This document shows positions 1 to 13,125 of a stretch of DNA of 64,000 nucleotides, one piece after another (position 1 is the first letter of the stretch; every line of letters begins with the position of its first letter). The position numbers and the translations under genes were made by a program. This DNA is from Dastarcus helophoroides (taxonomy: Eukaryota; Arthropoda; Insecta; Coleoptera; Bothrideridae), in contig CM053333.1 in the NCBI GenBank assembly GCA_028583605.1, forward strand, positions 30,855,302 to 30,919,301. Direction: 5' to 3'. Below the pieces are notes generated by a model that was given only the letters and a program-made list of their open reading frames with translations, was not told the origin of the DNA and made no database searches.

Positions 1-1214
1 GTGTTGTAATCAGTATCCAGTAGATGGCACTGTATCTGTTTTGATTATGGCCTGTTTTTAGCGGTTTTTCGCGTAGAATTTCACTTGGAAACTGACGAGC
101 GTATTAAATATTTAAATGTAAAATTTAATTCAGCTAATGAGATAACACAATATTTATTAATTCTGAGGTGATACGAAGTTCGCCAGGGCTAGCTAGTACT
201 TAATAATTTTCAGTTTCTTATCAAAATTGCAAAATAAAAGGAACTTTAAAACATTAACATTTCGTGAAAAACTTGAAATTTTCTAAAATAAATTAGAGAA
301 ATCAAAATTTTTACAAAAAAAAATATTTTAAAGACAAAATCTCCAGCAAAAGTCGAAATTCTAAAAAAAATCCTCTGCATAAAATGTTTAGATACAAACG
401 CAAATTTCATGGGAAAAAACTCAAAATTTGTTAGAAAAAATCGAAATATCTTTACAAAAAGGTCGAAATTGAAATTTTACGAAAATAATCCAAGACTCGG
501 TTATTTCATTTTAGAAAAATATCGAAATGCGTTGAGTTGAAAATCAAATTTTTTCTTAAAATGACTTCGTTTTTTCCAAAATGTTGACGTTTTTATAAAA
601 AATTTAGGGTTTTTTGCTAAATATTTTTATCAAAATTAGAAAATAATATAAACTATGAAATGTCAAAGTCTAGCTTGACATTTTTAAAGCAAATTAGAGA
701 AACATAAAAAAATCTGGAAAAGTTAAAATTTCCAGAAGAAATTTTAAGAACAAAATTTTCAGAAAAAATAGGAATTTATAAGAAGTTTATTTTTATAAAA
801 TATTTAGGAAAAATGGAAACCTCGCAGAAAAAATTAAAAATTTCTTAAATAAATCAAAATATCTAGAAGAAACTCAAAATTTGTATGCAAAAAAGATAAA
901 ATTGAGATTTCAGGTAAAAACTCGAATTTTTTTAAGAGAAATATTAAAATACAAGATGGATTTAGATGTTATTTTGCAATTTTAATTATTTTCTCAAAAT
1001 TTTTACAAAAATTAGAAAAAAAATTAAAATAGATTTTAAAATCACGTAACTTCGTAAAATAAACTTGATATTTCTATAAAAAGAAATCTGAGAAAATTTT
1101 AAATCTCTACAAAAAATTGTTTAAGGAAAAGTCTTCGAAAAATTTTGAGAAAAAACTCGTAAGCGAAATTGGGGGTGCTGCAGTTCCACAGTGCCTATAC
1201 GCAAGCCGCCACTG
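1..1214. mobile_element. right part of a hAT-like element (family with 31889-35018)
   Basis: Ends AGCCGCCACTG at 1214, the inverted form of the CAGTGGCGGCT terminus found at four other places. From about 470 to the end it is similar, base for base over long stretches, to 34160-35018, including GGGGGTGCTGCAGTTCC. The other end lies left of the window. The interior is short degenerate GAAATTTT-type repeats with no ORF. Confidence 0.7.
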
Positions 1215-1835
1215 ACTATACATACACATCAGGAAAGTCAAACACTGTCCATAGGAATAATATTAATGAGAGATTTAACATTGAGAGCTAATAGTGGGAT
1301 AGATGGGCGGCGCCTTGTATTCTCCTACACCGGTGTAAACAGTTCAATGCAGAGCGCAGCGATCAGTGCTGGTGGAGATTTCAGTAGTACATCATAGCTT
1401 CTAACGTGTTTTGTTACGGGATTACTACTGGCAGGCAACAATTTTAATAAAATTTGCGTACCACATGCTGTTTGTTCTTTTAGTCTGTTGATTTAATCAA
1501 CGTCTGAGACAAAATAAAACTGATATTCTTTGATAACCAAAATAAACGAGATTTCTGAAACAAAATAAATAATAATTCTAATGAAGAATATAACATACTA
1601 ACTCTTTAACATTACAATATAAGGAGTTCAAATAGGCCGTCAATACTAACCAATATTCCAGTCTGTTGTAAAACCCTCGACGAGTTTTTTCTAACATCTA
1701 AACTGGAAGATACGACCATGCTGCGTCAAAGTAGGGGAATACGTTCAGCGGCCGTAGAAAACTATGGAAGGGATAATTCTTAGCGTTTTACATGGACAAT
1801 GAAAATTTTTCCTTATCTGTATATTATATAAAGAT
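1215..1835. repeat. dispersed repeat, inverted copy at 62388-62945 plus 59876-59926
   Basis: Closely matches the reverse complement of 62388-62945, including the ACCGGTGTA region and the TTCAGCGGCCGTAGAAAACT block, and continues into a match to 59876-59926. The left copy is uninterrupted, which shows where the right copy was split by a later insertion. No protein is recognised in it. Confidence 0.75.
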
Positions 1836-1894
1836 CGTTAGAGAAAATAGCGGGAACACTCTCTTTTATCATGGATAAAGTAAATTTCTGCTGA

Positions 1895-2285
1895 TATTAT
1901 TATTGGGGTAAAAACCCTCTAAAGTTAATCTAATATAAACACTTTCTGATGATGATCATAAGGGAAACACCCTCTAAAATTGATCATGCCATAAATGTCC
2001 TATGACACCAATTATAGAGTTAACACTGTGGTCATAAGGGAAACATCCCGTAAAGTTGATCATGCGATAAGTGTCCTCTGATACTGATTATAGGGTCAGC
2101 ACCCTCTAAAGCTGATTATACGGCAAGCATTCTCTGCTGCTACTCTAGAGTTGATTATCCTACAGTATCCTCTAATACTACTTATAGGGTTAACACCCTC
2201 TAAAGTTGATTCTGGGGTAAATACCTCCTGAAACTAATTTAAGGGTGAGCACCCTTTCACAATTACATCTAAAGTACTTCCTTTC
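1895..2285. repeat. degenerate minisatellite, about 55-bp unit
   Basis: At least six diverged units with the core GGG(T/A)AACACCCTCTAAA followed by GTTGATTAT-like sequence and a TCCTCTGATACT-like segment. Copies begin near 1910, 1966, 2038, 2092, 2186 and 2245. No function is apparent. Confidence 0.7.
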
Positions 2286-2443
2286 TCACATATCTCTACA
2301 CAAACAACTGCTACCTTTAAAACTGGGTAAAACACCCTTATTAGTGGCCTCCATCCTCCCCTTACAGTCACCCCTGGCCTCACCGCTATTCTCATCTCAT
2401 TATCTTTATTTTACTATTTTACATCAACCCTAACACTCTCTGA

Positions 2444-5400
2444 CAGGGGCGGCCTTTGGGGGTGGCAAGCAACCGCCCGGGGCCTCGCTCTTGTAGGGGG
2501 CCTCGCGCAATAGCACGAATTCTAATGTTCATTTGAATTTCGAGCCTTAACCGCGCATTATAAAACTGGACTCGCTGCTCCCTTGCGTGGTAGTTATCGC
2601 GCTGATATCTGTCTCATTCGCTCCAATGAATGTTCCTTTCCTTCTCTTTCACACTGACGAAATTTCGTACCAGTGCCACAAGTGCTGCCAACTGTAAGGG
2701 CTAAACAAAATCTGATAGTACTCCATTTTCTTCGTGTTTACGATTCGGGGAATTCCCGTGTTTCATTTCAGCTGTCAACTGTCGCCGGATTATGCTTTTA
2801 AATTAGAGCAATCGTCATCATTTCTAAATCCTTGATCCTTTCAAGACATTAATGCACCTTATTTAGCATGATTAATAGTTTTTTATCTTTCTGTTTAAAA
2901 ATTGAAGGACAAAACTTGTCCCCTGAAGCCAAAAAGGATTTTTTTGAAGATACTCAAGGACCGATCCGTTCCACCAAAAAAAATTTTTGTGTTTATTAAT
3001 TTTTCTTAGTTTCTTATAAACAAAGTCCAAATATATTTATTTATAACTTTGCATTTCTAGTCAAGCATCATCATTAAAATTCATAAGCGTAGGCAGGATT
3101 TAGTTCAGGGAGGGGCAGGAATCATTTCAAAAAATTGATAAACAAAGAAAACCGGAAAACGTTCCGAGTATATGTATATTTTCATTTAACTACATGAACT
3201 GAGTAATCGAATTTTCAGATTAACTTAGAAATTTGAAAATAGAGTCGAACTTTGTGAAAACAGTGAGAAAATTGAATCTAAAATAAAAACCGATTCTTTC
3301 GGAAAACTTTAAAAACTATGCAAATTTCGAAGATTTCAAAAAATAACGATTTTAAAAAATACCATCGAAATGTCGAGAAAAATGTTGAAATCTCTTGAAG
3401 AAAAGTGAACATTTTCAAGAGAAATTTTAATTTTGAAAGAGACGAGGAAAAACGAATTTTGGGAAAAAGTTGGAATGTTCAGAAATTCATATTTAAAATA
3501 AAATTCTAACTTTTCGAAAAATCCCCAAAATTGTTGAAAACTCGAAAAAATTATATTTTTAAAGGTGGAATTTTGTGAAAAAAAGATGTAATTTTCAAAA
3601 AAAGTTGGAACTTTGAGAAAAATTTTTCACTGTAAACGGAAATTTTCAGAAGCATAAAACATCCCTATTTCTAGTACGAGTCAAAATTTCCAGAATAAGA
3701 CAACTTTTGAGAAACATGAAATTTTCGGAAACTTAAATTTGAAAAACAACAGAAAAAAACAAATAATAAAAAAATGAAAGTTCAATTTTGAGAGAAAAAT
3801 GTAGAATAAAGTCGTAATTTCCAAAGCGACCAATTTTTTTGAAAAAACCCTATTTTGGGAAAAGATTTTTTAGAAAACCGAAATTGAATAAAAACCCGAT
3901 CTTTCTGAAGAACTCGAAACATCGAACAATCAGAAAATTGAATCTAAAATAAAAATCGATCCTTTTGGAAAACTTTAAAAACTATCCAAATTTCGAACAT
4001 TTCAAAAAATAACTATTTTATAAAATACCGTCGAAATATCGACAAAAAGGTTAAACTCTCTTAAAGAAAAGTGAACATTTTCAAGAGAAATTTTAATTTT
4101 GAAAGAGACGAAGAAAAACGAATTTTGGAGAAAAGTTGGAATGTTTAGAAATTCGTGTTTAAAATAAAATTCTAACTTTTCGAAAAATCCCCAAAATTGT
4201 TGAAAACTCGAAAAAATTATATTTTTAAAGGTGGAATTTTGTGAAAAAAAGATGTAATTTTCAAAAAAAGTTGGAACTTTGAGAAAAATTTTTCACTGTA
4301 AACGGAAATTTTTAGAAGCATAAAACATCTCTATTTCTAGTACGAGTCAAAATTTCCAGAATAAGACAACTTTTGAAAAACATGACATTTTCGGAAACTT
4401 AAATTTGAAAAAAATCAGAAAAAAAACGAATATTAAAAAAATGAAAGTTCAATTTTGAGAGAAAAATGTAGAATAAAGTCGTAATTTCCAAAGCGACCAA
4501 TTTTTTTGAAAAAACCCTATTTTGGGAAAGGATTTTTTAGAAAACCGAAATTGAATAAAAACGCAACCTTTCAGAAGAACTCGAAATTTCTAAATATGCC
4601 AAAATATTTCCAAAGACCAAATGTTGTGAAAAAGTTTGCAATTTCGAAAAACGCTTTTCCCGAAATGTTTACTTTTTTATTCTAATTTTGACATAATATT
4701 TAAATTTCAATAAAGAAATTGAATGTACAAGAAATCTTTTTCTCGGAATTACCCAAAAATATTTTTCGCAACATTTTTAATTTTTGATAATATGCCGACC
4801 TAATTTAGAGAAAACAGACGTATTTCGAGAAAACTGAAATTTAAAGGAAAAGTCAATTTCGAGGGAAAAGTCCAGAAAGTTCCAGAAACTAAAACATGGC
4901 ATTTTGAATTTAAACTCAATATTTCGAAAATAAGGCGAAATATGAAGATGAAATTTCTAGTCAAATTTAAAAAAGTCAAAATTTAAATAAAAGACAAATA
5001 TTCAGAAAAGTGGTCTAATTTTGATAGAAAAAATGATTTCCAAAAGAAGAGCCCAAAAAGTGGAATTTTGAGAATAAAGTCGAAAGTTCTGAAAAGACAA
5101 AATTAAACTAATTTTAAGAGAAATTCAAAATTTTTAGCAAAGTTGAATATCGAATTTTGATATAAAAATATCGGGAAAAAGGCAAATTTTAAGAAACCTG
5201 TTAAAAGTTCTAAAAAATCAAATTCCAAATGATCAAAATCTTCAGAAAAACCCGATGTTATTAAAAATAAAGGAATTAAAAAATACGAAATCTCTAAAAA
5301 GCAGTCGACATTTCTAGAAAAGCTACCAAATGAAGCATCAAAGATCGAAATTTTCCAGAAAAAATTCAAACTTAAAGAAAAAGTGCAACTTTGAGAATAG

Positions 5401-6464
5401 CCGTCCGCTCGTGGAAAAAATGAGTTTTGAAAAAAAAGTCAAAATTTTAAGAAAGATACGAATTTCCAGGAAAAATATTCAGTTTTCCGGGAATATACAG
5501 GATGGGATTTCAAGATAATTTTAAATTTGCGAAAAAAGGCGGATTTTGAGAAAAATATCAAAGTTTCGATTTTTCTAAATTTGTTTTTTTTTGGAAATTT
5601 CGATTTTTTCCCTTGAAAAACAAAAAAAATATCGAAATTTTGAGAAAAAAGTCAAAATTTAGTAAACACTCGAAATTCTTCAGAGAGAGTGAAATTTTGT
5701 CGAAATTTTGGAAAAAGGACAAATTTTGAGAAAAATGTAATTTCTAGATTTTTCTCTTGAACGCTTGAATCAGAGGCAGACATATGTTCTGCTCTGCCCT
5801 ACCCTGTGTCAGAAAATGTCCAATATTGAAATAATCGTCGAAATTTTGAGAAACAAGTTGTATTTCCCTATTCCAGGGGAAATTTTCTCGGAATTCTTGT
5901 CTTTTTACAACATTTCCAAAAAAGTTATTATAAAAATTTCCAGATAAATATTGTTATCAAAAAATCGATCAAGTTTTAAGCAAAAGGGTAAATCTTGATA
6001 AAAAAAGTTGAAATTTTCAGAAAATCAAAGTTTAAAGAGAAGTCGAAGTTTCCGGAAAAAACTAATTTTGAGAAATGATAGAATTTCGAAAAATAAAACG
6101 ATGAATTTTGAGATAAAAATTCGAAATTTTTAGTTAAGTTGGATTCTGATAAAATAAATCGAATTTTAGGAATACATTTGAAATTTCGAAAGAAATTTAT
6201 GAAAAGACGAATTTCGTGAAATAAGTCGAAATTTCGAGAAAATGTCACTAGCTTAAAGGACGACTTTTGTCGAATGGACATTTTTTAGAGAAAGTCTCCT
6301 CAATTCAATATAAATTTTCGTTAACCACACGAGCTGAAGAGGGGGGGGGGGACAAGCGCCCTACCCTATTCTGACTACGTCTATGTTAAAACTAATTCCA
6401 CAAAGACGAGGGCCTCTTAAAGATCTACCCGCCCGGAGCCTCGCAATGGCTAAGGCCGCGCCTG
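2444..6464. mobile_element. 4.0-kb hAT-like element, TSD CTCTCTGA
   Basis: Perfect 8-bp target duplication CTCTCTGA at 2436-2443 and 6465-6472. Termini CAGGGGCGGCC and CAGGCGCGGCC in inverted orientation, both followed by a GC-rich stretch containing the word GGGCGG or CCGCCCGG. Almost all the interior from 2900 to 6300 is AT-rich short-repeat filler, with a 666-bp tandem duplication, and no transposase is recognised, so it is non-autonomous. Confidence 0.85.
3265..4597. repeat. 666-bp unit in tandem, two copies
   Basis: 3265-3930 and 3931-4597 are near-identical, each starting GAAAATTGAATCTAAAATAA and ending near AGAAGAACTCGAAA. The duplication lies inside the 2444-6464 element and is younger than the general filler because divergence is low. 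Confidence 0.8.
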
Positions 6465-6482
6465 CTCTCTGATAATTACAAG

Positions 6483-7016
6483 CAGTGGCGGCTGGTGCTA
6501 AGGTTTGCAGGTTTGCACAACCGCGAAAAAAAAACCAAGGCTGGGATAAACACAAAGTAATTTTTGTTCATTGTCATAATAAATAACGCATTTGCCATTA
6601 CCAAACAACCAAACAAACTACCGACTGTAGCAAATTTCCCTGGTTCGTTCCTGTTTGATAGATATAATGTTATTTGATTTGCAGAGTTTGCACGCTAGAT
6701 TGCAAACCTTATATGTTACATGTACGCATCTACGCGTTAGCTAATATTTTGGTTGGTTTGAATACGGGCCCATAAGCAGCATTGGGTTGCACGTAGCACT
6801 GCAAACCATAACGTATTCACCAAGAATATCCGACTTTTTGATTTCAGAGTTATCGATAAAATTGCAACTGATAAATATCGTCGTATGGACTTCTCCTTAT
6901 AATAAGTTAGTTTTTGTTGTAAATAAATAAAACTTTAACAGCAAATATAATTTCGGCCCATTTTTTGCAGATGTTTCTTTGCAACCTCCAATTTTTTTTA
7001 GCACTAGCCGCCACTG
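6483..7016. mobile_element. 534-bp hAT-like MITE, TSD ATTACAAG
   Basis: Perfect 8-bp duplication ATTACAAG at 6475-6482 and 7017-7024. Termini CAGTGGCGGCT and, inverted, AGCCGCCACTG. The interior has several GTTTGCA words but no ORF of note. It sits only 10 bp from the end of the 2444-6464 element. Confidence 0.9.
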
Positions 7017-7024
7017 ATTACAAG

Positions 7025-8560
7025 TATAGAAATATCAAAAACTTAATGAGGTCACTGTCGAAAAGGACCACATCTTTTATCCACACACGTACACGTCTAA
7101 TACAAAAATAGTTAATTTGTTAAGGTTATTTTTCAAAACATTCTTCGTCACACAAAGTTGGTTTATTTTCACGAACGTGTAGATTCACGTCGTTTCTTAT
7201 TTTTAGTGCAGATTCTACATGGTTTTGTTGGTTGTTGTTTTGGTAATACAAATGTGAGAACTCTATAGTGTTTTTATTTTTGCCAAAAATAAGTTTTTTT
7301 GACAAAATTATAAAGCAAATAGTATATTTGGACCAATTTGTTTTCAAAAACATCCTTAAATATCTTTTTAAAATCTGCTCAGTCATAATGGGGCTAGGGT
7401 CGCCAATATGTTAATATTTGCTATATTATATATTTGGTATATGCATTATAATAAATTAGTAATAAAAACACTTTTTTGTAATTACTGATTTATTTTGGAA
7501 TCATCAAAAAATATGATTACACTCCTACCTAACTCTAGACTAATCTACTAAAGGCACAGCAAGCGTACTTAACGTACTGATTATAAACTAATTATGACTG
7601 TACAAAGTGACATAACAAGGGGAAAAGCATCAGACAAGGATGTTATGTTTGTCAAAAAATGGCAAAGTATTATTTAGAATTATGTAAATTTACTTTTATT
7701 AATGTGTTGGATTAGAAAGTTTAACAACTAAAATATATATAGATTATTTAATAACTTTTAAAAGTTTATTTCTTATCATCTACATGGTTGAATGATTTTT
7801 TTTTTCAGATAAATGTTCGGTTAAAATCACAGCAAAATAAATATTTATTTGAACTTAAAACTAGACAATTTACATATTGACAAGTTTGGCCACAATTTTT
7901 CATGTTACTTTACAATTCGAGTCCATCAAATATTATCTTACTTGTACAATATTATGCAAAAATGCAATACTCCTTTATCAAACTTTAGTTTCTGGGTTTT
8001 AAACACTATACAAGTACCATTTACATTTCATTAACACATATAATATTACTCAGTTAAAGTCACTATGGCTGCATACGCAAATTTTTTTTAAATACCCTGT
8101 TTAACTGTTGCAATATCCAATTTCAGTCTTAGCAATCTGTTTTAGTACTATAAAGAATTCACCATAAGTAACATATCAGTAATGTGTTCGTAACTATAAA
8201 CTAAAAAGAAAAAAATTAAATAAGATTTATTTTGAAAGTCATTTATCATTTTTCACTACTTCGTACGAAGTATAGTAACAGAATTTTTTAAATGTAACAG
8301 TAATTCTTATAAAATTCTTAATAATGATCTATTGTTTATATAGTTTTATGGGAAAGTTTTTGAGAAAAATATTAAACTTTAATAAGTGCATTCAGTAAAA
8401 ATAAATCAAATTCTCAAAGTGCAACCTCTGCATGGCCTGAAACTGTTAAACGTTCTAGGGAATGACAGTACTTTGGCAATATGGTTTTCATTTCACGTCT
8501 CCCCGCATCATAACAATATATAATTAATAAGGGACCGATAGAAAAACTTTCACAGGATTT
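7025..8560. other. AT-rich stretch without recognisable gene
   Basis: Only short ORFs of low complexity are present, with no conserved motif or splice pattern. Nothing further can be supported. Confidence 0.5.
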
Positions 8561-8564
8561 AAAT

Positions 8565-8975
8565 CGGGTGACCTAGCGGGTCATTCAATAAACCTCAAAA
8601 CCCAATTTAACTGGAAACTGGTTTTCTAATGCTAATTAGAAAATGTGCCAAGGGGCTTCAAAAAGTTGGGGCATCATTACATTGCGCTACCAACGGCTGA
8701 CAATTTGGTACCATTTTTGCCGGTAGTTGAATTGGTATCGAGATTTCATTGAGCGGTCCTCTTTTAAATTTGGTGACAAAGCGAGTCGTTCAATAAAACC
8801 TCGAAATTCAAACCAAAAGGTAACTGGTTTCCTAATGGTAATCAACCAGGGATGCTAACCAATTTCAACAAGTTGGGATAACATCACATAATGCAAAGTC
8901 TGACAGAATTTTAGTGCCATTTTTGTCAGTCGTTGGATTGGCCCGGCTGATCACCCGGTTTATATTCATTGGATT
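8565..8975. repeat. diverged direct repeat, about 205-bp spacing
   Basis: GGTGACCTAGCGGGTCATTC near 8567 recurs as GGTGACAAAGCGAGTCGTTC near 8772, each followed by similar AACTGGTTT(T/C)CTAATG and AGTTGGG(G/A) blocks. It may be a relic of a mobile element but no protein could be read. Confidence 0.55.
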
Positions 8976-11890
8976 GTTTTTGCAGTGTCGGAGGGGGCCC
9001 CCCAAACCGTAGATTTAAATATGAAAATGGGGCGCATAATGCAATTCATATTATCTAATATGTGTTAATATACTGTTTGCATTTTTGAGGACATTAAGAA
9101 CATAACTAGTTTGAAAATTAAATTTGGTTTTAATTCATTTTTGTGTTATTGAATTTTAATTTTTTTGTCTATAAATTTTCCCTAACTAATCAAATATGTA
9201 CAATCTCTAAAGTTAAACAATGTGCTTCCTAATTGAGAATTTTGTAAGTATACTAAATATTAAAAAAATGGTAGTTAACAATTTGCAACCACAGAAGTTT
9301 AACAAAAATCACTGATGATGGAAAATGATACACAATCGTAAAATAAATCTTATACATAAGTTTTTTTCAGCTTATATTTACGGAGATGTTGGACTGGTGC
9401 GTTAATTTGATGAACCCTATATTTAACATAATACTATTTCAGAGTACTTTCTACATGCTATCGTAAGTAATTAAATGGCACCTTACAATCTAGATCTTAG
9501 TTCGAAGGGTAAATAATTTCTAAAGCATTAAAAATAATATAACAGTTAAAAATTGAAAAGGAGAATAACATAACAAATATCATAAGTGAATATTTCAGCT
9601 TTTTTTTTTCATTGAAGTATTTGGGTGTTATATTAAACTCTCTGATTGTTGTACACAGAGATCTCCAAACTTTTCACCGTCGTGAGGACCACATTGGCAT
9701 TATCTACCGCGCCGCATTAAAAAACCTTAGCAAATGAGATTCAAATCGTAATGTTGTCAAAATAATGTTAAAATTTTCAGTGTCTTGGAATTTTAGAAAT
9801 TTCCAAAAATATCAATTTACAGCAAATTTTCTTCTAGCTTAAACTCCAAATTAAAAAAAAAGAACCGAGTTATAAAAAAGTCGAAATCTTTTTAAAAAAA
9901 ATGTTTCCGGACCGAAGTCTAAATTTTGATAAAAAAAGAAGTCTGGAAATTTGGCTTTTAAATGTAAAATGTTGGAAAATGTTATAGAAGCCATAATTTA
10001 GGTATACCAGTTGAAATTTCAATAAGACATTTACAGCAAAAACTTTTCCAGTTTAACTTAGAAGTGTAATTCAAGAAAAAAGTGTAATTGTCAAGGTGAA
10101 AATGGAAATTAAAAATGTTATAACACATTGAAACTTCGAAAAACGTGATATTTCGAAATAAGTCGAAATTTTGAAATAACATTAAACATTTTTAGGCCAA
10201 AATTTCGAAGAAACCTTATAATTTCTAGAAGTTTCCCAATATGAGTCAACTTTTTTGGAAGGTATAGAAACCATAATTTATACATAAAAAATATCCAAAA
10301 TTTTAAATAAGGGTCAAGATTACGAAGTAAGGGGTTGAAATTTTGATACGAATGTTGAAATTTTGGAAGAAAAATTTCGAACTGTATAAGATTATTCTCA
10401 AATTTTTGAAAAACAGGTTTAATATTTCAAGATTAAGTTGAAATTTTTAAAAAAATGTTAGAATTTAGAGCATGACAAAAACTAAAAGTTTAAATCTGAA
10501 TTTTAAGAAAATTAACATTTGAAAAAACAAACGCGAAAATTCTATTTTTCTTTAAATACCCACGTTTCAAGTCAAAACTGCAGAAACAGTCGAAATCTGG
10601 AGAATAATGTTAAACTGGAAATTTTGGTTTTAATCTAGAAAAATTCAATAAATTTTGAAGATTCGAACCAAATTCAAAATTAATGTTGGAAATGTTGTGC
10701 CTTAATTTGAAGTTAAAAAAAATTCATTAATTGATAGGTCCACCTACGAATTAAATAATGTGTTAAAATGTGGTTGATAAAATGTTGAGTCGTAATAAGT
10801 TTCGAAAACCATGATCTAAACGAGCTATAACCTGGGATTTCTAAAATTCATTCTCTAAAGGCGAAGCCACCGATAAAAATTTGTGTTACACGTTGTATTT
10901 GACAAAAATAGTTACGTTATGTCCACGGTATTTGACTTATAATCATTTGCGTTGCGTTGGCGATACGACACACAGAATAACTAAATAATAATAAATAATT
11001 AACTGACATTGCGAGAAAATATTTCTTCTTTTCTTCACAATACACAACTCAAAAAGTATTGATGTAAATCCAGTTTAAGAGGGTGAAAAAGTATAACGAA
11101 ATTAGTACCGAAAATATGAGTTTGACAACGAAAAACTTTGTGGGAAAAATCTGTGAAAGAATTAATCACGTATTTGGCCTATTTTAAATATTTAATACCT
11201 AACGATGCGAAAAAGTTGGTACTGAAGAAATTAGTCTTATAACATAAAAATTTCCAAAAAGTACTTGTTTTGTACATAATATTTCAATATCTATTATTTT
11301 TGTAATTTCTAGTTTTAATTTGAAATTTTGAACACAAAATACAATTGGAATGGTCGAGATTAAAGTCGAAATAAAAAAAGTTGCCTAAATTCTTCAGTCA
11401 AAATTTTTAATTTCTAGAAAGAAAAATGTGAAAAGAAATTTAAAACACAAAAAGGTTTAATTTAAAACCACTATTTCTCTAAAATTTCAAAGGAAAAGTT
11501 AAACATATAAGTTTAAAAGTCCACATATGAGGATAGTGCACTATAGTAAAAAATGGTGTCGAAAAAGCGTCTAGAGGGTAGGTAGTACCTTCTCGTGATA
11601 TCAGAAGTGATGGAATTCTACTACCAATAAGAAACGAAGTAAATAGATATGGTTACTAAACACAGCTGTCGAGAAATGTCAAAACTTGCCGATTTCGTTT
11701 AATTTTGTTGTTTCTACAGCTTTTCAAACGTAGCTTGAGCCGCGAAATGCGTGCAAGCGGGACGGAGAAATTAGATGTTAAAAAGAAATGCAGTCCACTA
11801 GAAATGTGGAAGGGCTGCGTGGTACACTCCGAAAAGAAAACCTATGTTACACTGCACACAAACACCGACTCAACGTTAACAAGACGTACA
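8976..11890. other. AT-rich region, GAAATTT filler from about 9760
   Basis: From 9760 to 10720 and 11280 to 11500 the sequence is the same degenerate short-repeat filler as in the large hAT elements (words such as GTTGAAATTTTG). No terminal repeats or coding regions were found around it. Confidence 0.55.
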
Positions 11891-11894
11891 GGAT

Positions 11895-12006
11895 AGTTCT
11901 TCCGTGTCAAAGAAGAGTTCTTTGACATGGTCCAATCCCGGAAGAAGTATATCCTGTACTGACTCTGGCCGTGGAAGCTTTCGTTATCACGTTAACAAGA
12001 CGTGCT
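11895..12006. repeat. dispersed repeat fragment, inverted copy at 49735-49812
   Basis: Contains GGCCGTGGAAGC and GTATATCCTGTACTGACTC; the reverse complement of this occurs at 49735-49812, next to a GACGTTTCGCGCCCACCACC block. It also has an internal small palindrome around TCAAAGAAGAGTTCTTTGA. Probably pieces of one unidentified element. Confidence 0.6.
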
Positions 12007-12026
12007 ATCGCGGTATCAATATAATT

Positions 12027-12168
12027 TGTACCCGACTGTATATCGAGATCTCCGAAGAAGTAAGGTTGCACCTTCCGCCATAAATTTGTCTATTGTTTGT
12101 ACCCGACTGTATATCGAGATCTCCGAAGAAGTAAGGTTGCACCTTCCGCCATAAATTTGTCTATTGCG
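12027..12168. repeat. 71-bp tandem duplication
   Basis: Two essentially identical copies of a 71-bp unit containing CCCGACTGTATATCGAGATC and CACCTTCCGCCATAAATTTG. The stretch 12170-12655 that follows holds nothing recognisable. Confidence 0.85.
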
Positions 12169-12659
12169 CACGTTTTGGTCGCGGTTCAAGCTACGTTGAA
12201 AAAGCAGTAGGTGTGTTTCATCATATTTTTTACGAAAAAGATGATATAGGGGAAATCTAAAAATGTTTGAGGTGTTTTTTTTATAGTTTTTCAACAGAAT
12301 AACTGGGCTGCAATTGCTATTATATCTTGCGCTGCTGATTGATCAACGCTTGCGCGCCCATACATGACCATTGACAAATGATTGTCAACGGGAGAGAAAA
12401 GAAATAGCCGAAGCTAGCCCACTAAACGCATTTTGGTTAAATTTTTATATATGGCCAATATAGGGGGTGCACTATCTTTATTTTATAATCTGTGGCTTTT
12501 GTGCACTTTTCGAAGCAAATTCCAAATGTTATTCAAAATGTTCACTTCTCTTTCAAAATTCCAATGTACTTTTAACTGTTTTTTACTATTTAGACACTAA
12601 ACTTGAAATTTGGACTTTTAAAAGTTTTATTTTTAAGTTATTTATTATGTATTTTATAA

Positions 12660-12885
12660 AAAATTGAAATAGAAATCTTGTCCACGGAAACCAAGAAGGA
12701 TTAAAAAACACAACAAAGATTGCTCTGACGCGTTTCGATAGCCAAGCTATCATCTTCAGACAGATATCCCAGTATCTCTCTAAAGATGATAGGTTGGCTA
12801 TCGAAACGCGTTAGAGCAACCTTTGTTGTATTTTTTAATCCTTCTCGGTTTCAGGGGACAATTTTTGTATTTCAATTTTTGAAGA
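12660..12885. repeat. foldback element with about 100-bp inverted arms
   Basis: Left arm 12660-12757 and right arm 12783-12885 are inverted copies. The centre of each arm has GACGCGTTTCGATAGCCAA or its complement, next to a GATGATAG word, and the outer parts match CCGAGAAGGATT and GGGGACAATTTTTG. The loop is about 25 bp. Related outer sequence occurs at 2905-2985 and in part at 46092-46195. Confidence 0.8.
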
Positions 12886-12936
12886 TAACCAAGGACCAGT
12901 CCGTTGCACAAAAAAATGTATTTTATATCTTATTAA

Positions 12937-13125
12937 TTTTCGAAACTAACGAAGTTTTAAATTTAAATTTTTCATTTTTTACTGAATTTTACCCTCCAAT
13001 TTCAATTTTGAACGATACGTTGAAATTAATTTTTCGAAACTAGCGAAGTTTTAAATTTAAATTTTTCATTTTTTACCCGAATTTTACCCCCCCAATTTAG
13101 ATTTTGAACGATACGTTGAAATTTT
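12937..13125. repeat. 94-bp tandem duplication
   Basis: TTTTCGAAACTA(A/G)CGAAG starts both copies at about 12938 and 13032, and both end near GAACGATACGTTGAAATT. The following 13126-14700 is AT-rich filler without features. Confidence 0.75.

Noticed and set aside
1191..1397. 68-codon ORF
   Set aside because: It crosses the end of a hAT-like element and enters a dispersed repeat whose inverted copy at 62.4-62.9 kb does not keep the frame.
5103..6281. Several ORFs of 60-101 codons rich in Phe, Lys, Asn
   Set aside because: They are read from GAAATTTT filler inside the 2444-6464 element; composition follows the repeat and no motif is conserved.
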